The notes under the pieces: model-generated | Databases searched by the model: none | What the model saw: the letters and a program-made list of their open reading frames with translations, nothing else | What the model was told of the DNA's origin: nothing | Part shown: in pieces, positions 7,069 through 13,626 of the stretch | How positions within the stretch are numbered: the stretch's first letter is position 1 | Layout: the number at the start of each line of letters is the position of its first letter | DNA from: JAABRU01 sp050180235 | Lineage (GTDB): Bacteria > Desulfobacterota > Desulfobacteria > Desulfobacterales > Desulfococcaceae | Reading direction: 5' to 3' | NCBI GenBank assembly: GCA_050180235.1 | Contig: JBFXEJ010000122.1 | Coordinates: 1 to 17,070, forward strand | DNA length: 17,070 nt | Made by a program: the position numbers and the translations under genes

Positions 7069-8763
7069 TTACGGATCTGTTTCTGTAAACGCGTCAGAAA
7101 ACTTTTCCGCGCCTGTCCAGAAGCCGGATTCTGCAAGTACGCATATTTCCAGTATTTCTGCTTCCATCCGGTCAATCAGGGGCAGCAGTGTGGAGCGGTC
7201 ATTGGCCGCAACAGCAATGCCGTCAAGTATTTTTGTCAGCACTGCAATTTCTTCGGGTTCCACCAAATCTTTTTTGTTCAGCACCCGGATCATCCGTATG
7301 TGTTCAAGTTCAAGCTCCGAAAGGATGCGCTCCACAGAGGCGATCTGTTCCTCATGACGGGGATTGCTTATGTCCACCACATGGAGAAGAAGATCAGCGC
7401 TGTGCAGCTCTTCCAAAGTTGCCCGGAATGCCACCATCAGATCTTTGGGCAGATCCCGGATAAAGCCCACTGTATCTGTGATAATCACCTCTGTTTCCCT
7501 GGGAAAGCGCAGCCTTCTGCTGGCCGGGTCCAGAGTGGCGAACAGCCGGTTTTCCGCCAGAACACTGCTTTGGGTCAGGGTGTTGAGCAGAGTGGATTTT
7601 CCCGCATTGGTGTATCCGATGATGGAAATGACCGGCAGGGCTTTTTTGTTCCGTCTGGCTTTCTGCTGTCTGCGCTGTTTCACCACATCTTCGAGAGATT
7701 TTTCCAGCCGTTTGATGCGTTCCCGCACCCTGCGCCGGTTGATCTCCAGTTTGGTTTCTCCTGGGCCGCGTCCTCCGATGCCGCCGGTGAGCCGGGACAT
7801 GGCCGTGTTTTTTGTCACCAGACGCGGCAGCAGATATTTCAACTGTGCCAGTTCCACCTGCAGTTTGCCCTCACGGGTCTGAGCGCGCTGGGCAAAAATG
7901 TCAAGAATAAGCTGGGCTCGGTCAATCACTTTGATTTCCACCTGATCCGTAAGAGAGCGGATTTGGGAGGAATTGAGTTCCTGATCAAAAATCAGCATAG
8001 TGATTCCCCCGCGCAGGGCCATGAGATTGAGTTCCTGCAGTTTGCCGCTGCCCATGAGAAAACGGGAGTCAGGTTTCTGTCTCTGCAGTACCGTATCAGC
8101 CACATGAATGCCTCCGGATACAGCCAGTTCCCTGAGTTCAGCCAGAGAATCCTCAGCCACATGACGCGGGGATGTGGTGACACTGACCAGAATAGCCCGT
8201 TCCTGTCCCGGCTCTCCTTTGTACAAAGCCTGCATTCCGGCCAGTTCATCTTCCAAAGCCTGAATGGTTGCCATGCATCCTGTATCCAGATGATCAGGAC
8301 TGAGAGGCGGAAGAATCCGGCAGGGATTTTCCGCAGTTCCACGCGGAAGAATATGCGCGGCATGAACCTCACGGAGTCCTCCATTGTCTGTCATGGTCAT
8401 GGCTGCCATCATGTCCAGACGCAGCAGGGAAAGATCTGTGAGATCATCCTGGGTCAGAGGCTCATTTTTCAGATGCGTATGGATGCAGCGCAGTCCTTTG
8501 AGCCGTCCCGGAAGGGTGCGAAAATCCGGCAGATCCGGAATCACGATTTTGTGTGCATCTCCCGCTATCACAGATACAATTTTGCCGGAGCGGTTAATCA
8601 GAATTCCCACCTGCCTGCCCATCTCAAAGGAAAGATGGACAATATCGCGCGCCAGATCAGGGGTGATGACATATTCACCCGGAATGCGGCGCCGGTACAG
8701 ATTTTCCAGTCTGCGTATCTGATCTGCTTTGAGTCCTGCGGTGTTTCCGCTGATATTTTTCAT
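7069..8763 (-). CDS. hflX: GTPase HflX with long N-terminal extension
   Basis: A 564-residue HflX, a ribosome-associated GTPase that splits stalled 70S ribosomes in other bacteria. The canonical part starts at about residue 189 (RAILVSV) with the HflX N-domain (SRFLMGSGKLQEL near 233-245), the glycine-rich GGIGGRGPGETKLE (327-340), a coiled linker, and the G domain: GYTNAGKST (383-391), DTVGF (430-434) and NKKD (496-499). About 190 extra residues precede it; this part contains HTH-x6-T-x2-D (H95, H97, T104, D107), close to but not identical with the JAMM metalloprotease motif HxH-x7-S-x2-D. Such extended HflX proteins occur elsewhere; the extension's function is not known to me. Its ATG overlaps the dnaB stop (ATGA), implying translational coupling. 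Confidence 0.95.
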   Translation of the reverse strand: MKNISGNTAGLKADQIRRLENLYRRRIPGEYVITPDLARDIVHLSFEMGRQVGILINRSGKIVSVIAGDAHKIVIPDLPDFRTLPGRLKGLRCIHTHLKNEPLTQDDLTDLSLLRLDMMAAMTMTDNGGLREVHAAHILPRGTAENPCRILPPLSPDHLDTGCMATIQALEDELAGMQALYKGEPGQERAILVSVTTSPRHVAEDSLAELRELAVSGGIHVADTVLQRQKPDSRFLMGSGKLQELNLMALRGGITMLIFDQELNSSQIRSLTDQVEIKVIDRAQLILDIFAQRAQTREGKLQVELAQLKYLLPRLVTKNTAMSRLTGGIGGRGPGETKLEINRRRVRERIKRLEKSLEDVVKQRRQQKARRNKKALPVISIIGYTNAGKSTLLNTLTQSSVLAENRLFATLDPASRRLRFPRETEVIITDTVGFIRDLPKDLMVAFRATLEELHSADLLLHVVDISNPRHEEQIASVERILSELELEHIRMIRVLNKKDLVEPEEIAVLTKILDGIAVAANDRSTLLPLIDRMEAEILEICVLAESGFWTGAEKFSDAFTETDP

Positions 8764-10160
8764 GATTCAGGATACTCCCTCATGCCGTCAGGAGCCGGGT
8801 TTTCAAACCGGGTATATGTGTTGAGAAAAACAAGCTGGGCTGTCCCAATGGGGCCGTTGCGCTGTTTGCTGATGATTACCTCGGCTTTGCCCCTGTTGGG
8901 ATTGTTTTCATCCTTGTTATACACTTCATCCCTGTAAATAAAGGCCACCACGTCCGCATCCTGCTCAATGGAGCCGGATTCTCTCAGATCAGAGAGCATT
9001 GGTCTTTTGTCAGCGCGTTCCTCCACTTTCCGGTTCAACTGGGAAAGAGCAATGACCGGGATACTGAGTTCTTTTGCTAGCGCCTTGAGGGAACGGGATA
9101 TTTCCGAAATTTCCAGATCCCTGCGCTCGGCTGACAGACGGCCTTTCATGAGCTGCAGATAGTCAATAATGACCATTCCCAGACCTTTTTCCATTTTCAG
9201 CCTGCGGGATTTGGCACGTATCTCAATGGCAGATATATCCGCTGAATCATCAATATAAATGGGAGCTTCGGACAGAACACCGGCTGCTTCTGTGATGGCA
9301 TCCCAGTCCTCCCGGCTGAAGAAACCGCTGCGCAGCCGGGAGGAATCCACGCGGGCTTCCGCACAGAGCATACGCATGGACAGTTGCTCCTTGGACATTT
9401 CCAGGGAAAAAAGCCCCACAGGCACCTGTGCATCCACTGCCGCATTCCGGGCTATATTGAGTGCCAAAGCTGTTTTTCCCATGGAAGGCCGGGCCGCGAG
9501 AATAATCAGATCCGAAGGCTGAAATCCGGAGGTAAGCCGATCCAGTTGCGTAAAACCTGTGGCAACCCCGGTGATCAGGGTTTTGTTTCCCTGACGCTCC
9601 TCCAGAGTGTCAATATTGCTCTCAATAAGCTGGCTGAGCCGGTGGAAAGATGGTTTGATTTTGTTTTCAGATATTTCAAAAACAGCACTTTCCGCAAAAT
9701 TGACCACATCATCCACATCGCCCTGATCCTCATAACAGCGCCGCACAATTTCAGACGCCTTTTCAATCAGTCGTCTGAGACATGCCTTTTCATTAACAAT
9801 CCTGGCATAATGGGCAGCATTGACAGCAAGAGGGGCAGCATCCGTGAGCCAGGACAGATAGGTGACCCCCTCATATCCGGCACCGCTGATGCTGTCAAGT
9901 TCCCCCTTTTCACCCAGAATATTGGAAAGGGTTATGAGATCAACCGGCTGCGTCCGGGAAAACAGATCTGTGATCGCCTGAAAAATCTTCTGGTGGGAAA
10001 GCGAGTAAAAATCATATGGAGACAGGATTTCCAGCACTTCAAGAAGGGTGGTGTTGTCCAGAATGACTGCACTTAACAGGGATTCCTCTGCCTCAATATT
10101 ATGGGGAGGAAGTTTATGCAGCGGTATTTCTTTTGCCGGACGGGGATTTTTTGCTTTCAT
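8760..10160 (-). CDS. dnaB: Replicative DNA helicase DnaB
   Basis: A 466-residue hexameric 5'-3' helicase that unwinds DNA at the replication fork. The N-terminal domain (about 15-125, PPHNIEAEESLLSAVI at the start) is followed by a linker and the RecA-like motor: Walker A ARPSMGKT (223-230), the catalytic-Glu segment SLEMS (252-256), Walker B MVIIDYLQL (329-337), and the DLRESGSIEQDAD and KQRNGPIG motifs late in the protein. No intein interrupts it. Length is normal. It leads an operon with hflX, inositol monophosphatase and a small protein rather than following rplI, its common neighbour. The ribosome binding site is weak (CCTGGAA). The upstream DNA carries a long inverted repeat and then horizontally acquired cassettes. 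Confidence 0.97.
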   Translation of the reverse strand: MKAKNPRPAKEIPLHKLPPHNIEAEESLLSAVILDNTTLLEVLEILSPYDFYSLSHQKIFQAITDLFSRTQPVDLITLSNILGEKGELDSISGAGYEGVTYLSWLTDAAPLAVNAAHYARIVNEKACLRRLIEKASEIVRRCYEDQGDVDDVVNFAESAVFEISENKIKPSFHRLSQLIESNIDTLEERQGNKTLITGVATGFTQLDRLTSGFQPSDLIILAARPSMGKTALALNIARNAAVDAQVPVGLFSLEMSKEQLSMRMLCAEARVDSSRLRSGFFSREDWDAITEAAGVLSEAPIYIDDSADISAIEIRAKSRRLKMEKGLGMVIIDYLQLMKGRLSAERRDLEISEISRSLKALAKELSIPVIALSQLNRKVEERADKRPMLSDLRESGSIEQDADVVAFIYRDEVYNKDENNPNRGKAEVIISKQRNGPIGTAQLVFLNTYTRFENPAPDGMREYPES

Positions 10161-10217
10161 AATTCCAGGATTCAGATGTCAGTTGCATTTTTTAAATAAA
10201 AGGCTTGAGGCTATACA

Positions 10218-10333
10218 TAAGTAAAATTCCATAAATTTTCGGGCATAAAGTTTTCAGGACTGTGTTTATGCAGCAGGCACAGGCCGGAAGCTTATGCTGC
10301 TTTTATATCTGAAAATTTATGGTTGCCTACTTA
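10218..10333. repeat. 116-bp interrupted inverted repeat, MITE-like or structured leader
   Basis: The ends are TAAGTA (10218-10223) and TACTTA (10328-10333); five bases inside each lie perfect 12-base arms CCATAAATTTTC (10229-10240) and GAAAATTTATGG (10311-10322), continued by ATAAA on the left and TTTAT on the right with a few mismatches. Inside, GCAGCA (10270-10275) and TGCTGC (10295-10300) form another pair. The whole unit could fold into one long hairpin. It lies just after the stop of the membrane-protein gene at 10336 and upstream of dnaB on the same strand. It could be a miniature inverted-repeat element or a bidirectional hairpin terminator; it contains no gene. Confidence 0.6.
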
Positions 10334-10335
10334 AC

Positions 10336-10752
10336 TTACCGGAAATAATTTCTGGTTGCCTTTTTCGATAAAATAAATCCAGCATGACCAAGTAAATAAA
10401 CCGGAATAATTACCCTGATTCCGAGCCACAAAAAATTTAAATCATATTCACTTGTTGAAAAACTGGCAATCAGAAGAGATACCAAACCGATTACTCCAAA
10501 TAAAAATAACCACAAGCATGATATTATAGCAAACCACCACGATTTCTTGTCTAAGGATAATAACCACCAACCAATACAGACCATCGCTATAAATCTTCCA
10601 ATTGGCCTTACATAATCTTTTATATCATAAAAATTATTGGTAATTCCATACCACAGTGCTAAGATGATAACCGTAATTCCATATGAAATTATTAAGAGTG
10701 ATGCAGTTTTTACCTCTGATGGGATATCTGGATTTCGAAACTTTGTCAGCAT
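10336..10752 (-). CDS. Small multi-pass membrane protein
   Basis: A 138-residue protein with four predicted membrane helices (about 15-36, 47-65, 71-95, 108-128) and a basic C-terminus (KKATRNYFR). No family is recognised. The start at 10752 is preferred over ATG 10779 because AGGAAAGGAAG directly precedes it, while the earlier ATG has only AT-rich DNA upstream. Base composition is clearly more AT-rich than dnaB. It is oriented like the three genes to its right and lies downstream of an attC-like site, so it is likely the last gene of the cassette cluster, although no attC-like site follows it. Confidence 0.65.
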   Translation of the reverse strand: MLTKFRNPDIPSEVKTASLLIISYGITVIILALWYGITNNFYDIKDYVRPIGRFIAMVCIGWWLLSLDKKSWWFAIISCLWLFLFGVIGLVSLLIASFSTSEYDLNFLWLGIRVIIPVYLLGHAGFILSKKATRNYFR

Positions 10753-10926
10753 ATCTTCCTTTCCTAAACTCTTTATCATAAAAAATTAAATTTGATAACA
10801 ATGCTTTTATGCTCATTTAGCAACATGACAATGAATTCAGGGGTTTATCCGCTACAATAACGGGTTGTGCCGTGACAGATTTTTATTCATATCACATTTT
10901 CGCAAAAACTGCAACTCAACGGTGAG

Positions 10927-11000
10927 GCACAACGTCTGCCATCACCGGCGGGGATGGAGCGAAGCGGATCTGCCGTCCGGTGCAGCGCCCTGTTATGTGC
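10927..11000 (-). other. attC-like recombination site (best preserved)
   Basis: Read on the minus strand it starts GCACATAAC, four bases or less after the methyltransferase stop, continues GGCGCTGCACCGGACGG, has a central CCGCTTCGCTCC, then CCGCCGGTGATGGCAG and ends ACGTTGTGC. Outer arms pair with a two-base offset (GCACATAAC / GTTGTGC), and the inner arms CTGC-ACCGG / CCGGTGATGGCAG pair with a bulge, as expected of attC folded on its bottom strand. The word GGCGCTGCACCGGAC is typical of many chromosomal attC sites. Confidence 0.7.
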
Positions 11001-11001
11001 A

Positions 11002-11577
11002 TTAAAGGCCTTTTTCCCCAACCAATAAAAAATGCTTTGGCAATTCACTGAAAATGCTCACATTTTTAAATCCGGAATTCATTATCTGTTCCTTAACCTG
11101 TTCAGGCAAACATCTGATTTGGGATGGGGGTCCCTCAGCCATATTTTCCTTTTTCCAATCAACAATGAAAATTTTTCCGCCGGGTTTCAGTATTCTGTAA
11201 GCTTCTTCAACTGTCAGAGCCGGATTATCCAATTCATGATGAAGGTTGATCATAAATACCAGATCTGCAATTCCGTCGTCAAGCGGAATAAAATTTTCTT
11301 CAGTTTTCACTGGAATTATATTGGGAAATTTTGGGACAACATTTTCCTTTACCCACCTGATCATTATTTCTGACACATCACAGGCATAGATTTTTGAATG
11401 TTTGGCGTGCCGGAGAAAAGCAATACTGAAAAATGCTGTTCCAGCACCTATTTCAACAAGCACATCCGGTTTTTCCATGTTTAATCTGTCCCAGATATAA
11501 TGAGGTGGTATGTCATTCAATCTGTTTGGATTATTCAGCTTATCCAATTTTTTGGGATCAAACTTCTTTTCATCCAT
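11002..11577 (-). CDS. Class I SAM-dependent methyltransferase (UbiE/Methyltransf_11-like)
   Basis: A 191-residue methyltransferase. Motif I is LVEIGAGTAFFS (about 35-46), followed by an acidic end of strand 2 (YACDVSE), motif IV IADLVFMINLHHELDN and post-motif RILKPGGKIFIVDWK, in the order of a Rossmann-like class I enzyme. The substrate cannot be told; a small molecule is likely given the compact form. AAAGGAG seven bases before the ATG sets the start. It sits between two attC-like sites, so it is probably a cassette gene; its composition is more AT-rich than the housekeeping genes to the left. Confidence 0.88.
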   Translation of the reverse strand: MDEKKFDPKKLDKLNNPNRLNDIPPHYIWDRLNMEKPDVLVEIGAGTAFFSIAFLRHAKHSKIYACDVSEIMIRWVKENVVPKFPNIIPVKTEENFIPLDDGIADLVFMINLHHELDNPALTVEEAYRILKPGGKIFIVDWKKENMAEGPPSQIRCLPEQVKEQIMNSGFKNVSIFSELPKHFLLVGEKGL

Positions 11578-11601
11578 TATAAGTCTCCTTTAAATTTAAT
11601 A

Positions 11602-11652
11602 TATAACGCAAAATTCAGCGGCACGGAGATAACCGTGTCCGCCTTAATGACT
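11602..11652 (-). other. attC-like recombination site
   Basis: GCGGCACGG (11618-11626) and CCGTGTCCGC (11633-11642) form a hairpin with a six-base loop and one unpaired base in one arm, like the extrahelical bases that orient attC recombination. On the minus strand the 3' end is GCGTTATAT, a GTT-type R' box. The 5' box is degenerate (CATTAA instead of an AAC end). It lies between the two methyltransferase genes and just upstream of the second one's ribosome binding site. Confidence 0.55.
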
Positions 11653-11662
11653 GGTCAGCATT

Positions 11663-12427
11663 TCATTGTTTTTGTGCTATTATAAGCATTTCAAAATCTT
11701 CGGCTGATAATTTGTCGTTTCGGCTGAAAGCGCCAAGATGCGCTCCGTAAATATCGACAGTTTTGAAATTCAGAGTTTTTAACAGCCATGTTATTTCGGA
11801 TGGCACATAATACCTTTCGTTGCATTGCAGTTCTTTTTTGTTCCCAAGATCATCTTCTATACATACAGTGTTATGCTCCCGGAAAGTCATCAGATCAAAT
11901 GAAAGACTGCCGTATTTCGCATTTCCTTCTTCTGTTTTTGAATCAAGGAAATCTTTGACTGAATGAAACAGAGGAAACAAACCGTTCAGGGTGGTAAATA
12001 TCAGTTTCCCTTTTGGCAGTAAGGCATTGGCCGCATTTCGGAGAATCTGAAAATTCATTTCGTCAGTTTCCATCAACGGGAAGGCACCTTCGCATAACAT
12101 GATGATCAGATTGAATTCATTCATAAAAGGAAGGTTTCTCGCATCATATTTCTGAAAAACGATTTGCAGATTTTTTTCAGATGCTTTTTCTTTTGCCCGC
12201 TTTAACTGCGATTCTGATAAATCAATCCCAATAACAGTATATCCTCTCCTGGCTAATTCAATGGAATGCCTGCCGGTGCCGCATCCTATATCCAGAATCC
12301 GCGCCGCTTTGTCATATCCGATTTCTTTTTCAATAAAATCACACTCTCCTATGGTTCCATGCACGAAATTTTCGTTATCATATTTCATTCCGTAATTTTC
12401 AAACAACTCTTCATACCATTGTTTCAT
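11663..12427 (-). CDS. Class I SAM-dependent methyltransferase
   Basis: A 254-residue methyltransferase with motif I ILDIGCGTGRHSIELARRGY (about 44-63), motif II VIGIDLSESQL, a conserved Asp-Ala-Arg-Asn (YDARNLPF) after strand 3, motif IV FNLIIMLCEGAFPL and LLPKGKLIFTTLN. The C-terminal third is a mixed insertion (VPSEITWLLKTLNFKTVDIYG) as in small-molecule methyltransferases; the substrate is unknown. AAAGGA five bases upstream of the ATG supports the start. It is not closely similar to the neighbouring methyltransferase, which fits independent cassettes rather than duplication. Flanked on both sides by attC-like hairpins. Confidence 0.88.
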   Translation of the reverse strand: MKQWYEELFENYGMKYDNENFVHGTIGECDFIEKEIGYDKAARILDIGCGTGRHSIELARRGYTVIGIDLSESQLKRAKEKASEKNLQIVFQKYDARNLPFMNEFNLIIMLCEGAFPLMETDEMNFQILRNAANALLPKGKLIFTTLNGLFPLFHSVKDFLDSKTEEGNAKYGSLSFDLMTFREHNTVCIEDDLGNKKELQCNERYYVPSEITWLLKTLNFKTVDIYGAHLGAFSRNDKLSAEDFEMLIIAQKQ

Positions 12428-12447
12428 GTGTGTGTCCTTTCATTCAG

Positions 12448-12528
12448 ATGCTGACGTCCAAGGTGAGCCACGAAGGTAAATGTCGCGGGCGTGCGTCAGC
12501 AAGACCCGCGACATTTGCCGGAGTTGAT
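12448..12528 (-). other. attC-like site with perfect 12-base stem
   Basis: AAATGTCGCGGG (12478-12489) and CCCGCGACATTT (12505-12516) are a perfect inverted repeat with a 15-base loop. Outside it are partly complementary boxes: GATCAACTCC at the 5' side and GGACGTCAGCATC at the 3' side (minus-strand reading), which resemble diverged R and L boxes. No T-run follows, so it is not a standard terminator. Its place between two leftward genes matches the other sites, but the R boxes are too degenerate to be sure. Confidence 0.5.
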
Positions 12529-12539
12529 CCACCTATTTT

Positions 12540-12791
12540 TTATGCCTTTTTTTCATTCTTATTTTTCTTCTTCAAATGACCAATGAATACACGGAACGCC
12601 ACTGCGATACTCGCCACAATACCCGAAATCACACAAGTGACGATTACCTTTCCACGGGTAGAAAACTCTTCCGAATACCAGTAGGTGTCGTCAGAGTATA
12701 CATCCCACGACAGATTGTTACCATATAGCGTCCAGAAGCCGATTCCGGAAAAAAGAAACGCTACCACGAAGACCACTGCCGAACCTTTCAT
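12540..12791 (-). CDS. Small two-helix membrane protein (cassette gene)
   Basis: An 83-residue protein with a first hydrophobic helix or signal anchor (about 5-24), an acidic tyrosine/tryptophan-rich external loop (SWDVYSDDTYWYSEEF) and a second helix (about 48-70) followed by a strongly basic tail (KKKNKNEKK). No family is recognised. The start at 12791 lies nine bases after a GTTAGGC attC box, which also supplies the AGG of a weak ribosome binding site; ATG 12821 would start inside that site. The gene is the rightmost cassette left before the IS1-family element. Confidence 0.6.
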   Translation of the reverse strand: MKGSAVVFVVAFLFSGIGFWTLYGNNLSWDVYSDDTYWYSEEFSTRGKVIVTCVISGIVASIAVAFRVFIGHLKKKNKNEKKA

Positions 12792-12794
12792 GAT

Positions 12795-12831
12795 TTTCTG
12801 CCTAACGTCACCAATCAGCATGCGTCGGCTG
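12795..12831 (-). other. Right half of an attC site, cut by the IS element
   Basis: On the minus strand CCAGCCGACGCATGCTG ATTGGTGACGTTAGGC ends in GTTAGGC, a perfect GTTRRRY R' box with the usual preceding ACG. The matching 5' half (a GCCTAAC-type box) is absent; the IS1-family terminal repeat begins at 12832 instead. Confidence 0.55.
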
Positions 12832-12861
12832 GGTAGTGGTATTTTTTTTGACTGACAAATC

Positions 12862-13294
12862 TCACCGCATTAAACTTTCATTATAACGGTCAGTAAACAT
12901 TCTTATGCGCTTTCCGTGCATTTCCCGGTTTCTGCTTAAAGGGGAGAGTCTTCCGCACCATGCAGGCGCACCTCCGGTGTAACGTACTGTTAAAACGTTC
13001 AGTATGTGCTGTCTCCCCGCTTTCTTTCCCGGACTGCCGCAGACGTTCTGAAGAGGGAACATTTCTGTATGATTCCCGATAATCTGTATAAACAGCAGCA
13101 CGTTTCCGGCAGTCACCGGGAAGAGATTCCCGTAATCCGGGACATGTTTTGTAAGACCGGTCTCCGGAAGCCGCACCGGCAGTCTGCCGTATTTCACGGT
13201 TTGATGCAGGCCAAATCCATGGCTTATGTTCTTCTGACACTGCGGATGACCGCATTTCATCCATCCCGATAACCGGACGTTCCCCTGTTTTCAC
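12862..13294 (-). pseudogene. IS1-family transposase orfB (InsB-like), frameshifted
   Basis: The catalytic half of an IS1-type transposase. Seen: MDEM with the first Asp, WIW, GDRS, VYTDY with the second Asp, GKESGETAHTERFNSTL with the Glu, and MVRKTL-F. Near 12935-12940 an extra A shifts the frame; the expected ending (NREMHGKRIRMF-TDRYNESLMR) continues in the next frame to a stop at 12862, while the main frame stops at 12890. It would be expressed by -1 frameshifting from orfA at the A9 run. Usual conserved residues such as the Trp after MDEM are also changed (MDEMRSS), a further sign of decay. Confidence 0.85.
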
Positions 13295-13568
13295 AGTTCC
13301 GGCCGCAGGTTCCGGGATTTCTTTTTTTTTATAAACATTTTCAGTCTTATACGGCCTGCAGGGAGTGAACGTGCGATCCCCCGCATTGACATCCTCCCAT
13401 AAAGAAGTTTTTCCGCAGACTCATCTTTTTTCCTCTGTTTTTCTTCCTGTGTCACAGGAGTGCCGCAAAAACTGCAGGCCCTGCAGTGATATTTCTGCGC
13501 CCCGGCCCTGTTTTCCCGTTTTTCCGCATATTCCCGCTTCCGCATATTCTGCACGGCAGGTTTGTCAT
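13291..13568 (-). pseudogene. IS1-family orfA (InsA-like), frameshifted
   Basis: The DNA-binding zinc-finger half. An ATG at 13568 begins MTNLPCRICGSGN with the first CxxC; after a one-base loss near 13505 the frame continues as RAGAQKYHCRAC with the second CxxC, then SMRGIARSL, the helix-turn-helix-like part. Toward the end MFIKKKK is encoded on a run of nine A (T9 at 13322-13330), where a -1 slip would enter orfB. Without the slip it ends at 13291. The indel between the two CxxC pairs should inactivate it. Confidence 0.8.
13322..13330 (-). promoter_or_regulatory. A9 slippery site for -1 programmed frameshift
   Basis: Nine consecutive A followed by G on the minus strand. The orfA frame reads AAA AAA AAG and stops at 13291; slipping back one base gives AAA AAA GAA ATC and runs into orfB in the correct -1 frame, as in IS1 family members. 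Confidence 0.65.
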
Positions 13569-13626
13569 ATTTTCCGCTTCTTATTTCTCATAATAAAATA
13601 TAAGTTATAACAGTTAAAAAATACCA

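Larger units (their letters stand above)
10927..12831 (-). mobile_element. Integrase-less integron cassette cluster (CALIN-like)
   Basis: Leftward genes (83-aa membrane protein, 254-aa and 191-aa methyltransferases, then the 138-aa membrane protein just outside) are each preceded or followed by an imperfect hairpin with integron attC features on the same strand: 12795-12831 (half site), 12448-12528, 11602-11652 and 10927-11000. Each gene begins within a few dozen bases of a site, as cassettes do, except the 138-aa gene, which starts 175 bases after its site. No integron integrase, attI or cassette promoter is in the window. The right boundary is cut by an IS1-family element. The sites are partly degenerate, so the cluster may be old. 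Confidence 0.6.

Noticed and set aside
7054..8937. 627-codon open frame on the plus strand
   Set aside because: It lies antisense to hflX, which has full GTPase motifs, and shows Cys/His/Phe/Gln-rich shadow composition with no ribosome binding site or family motif.
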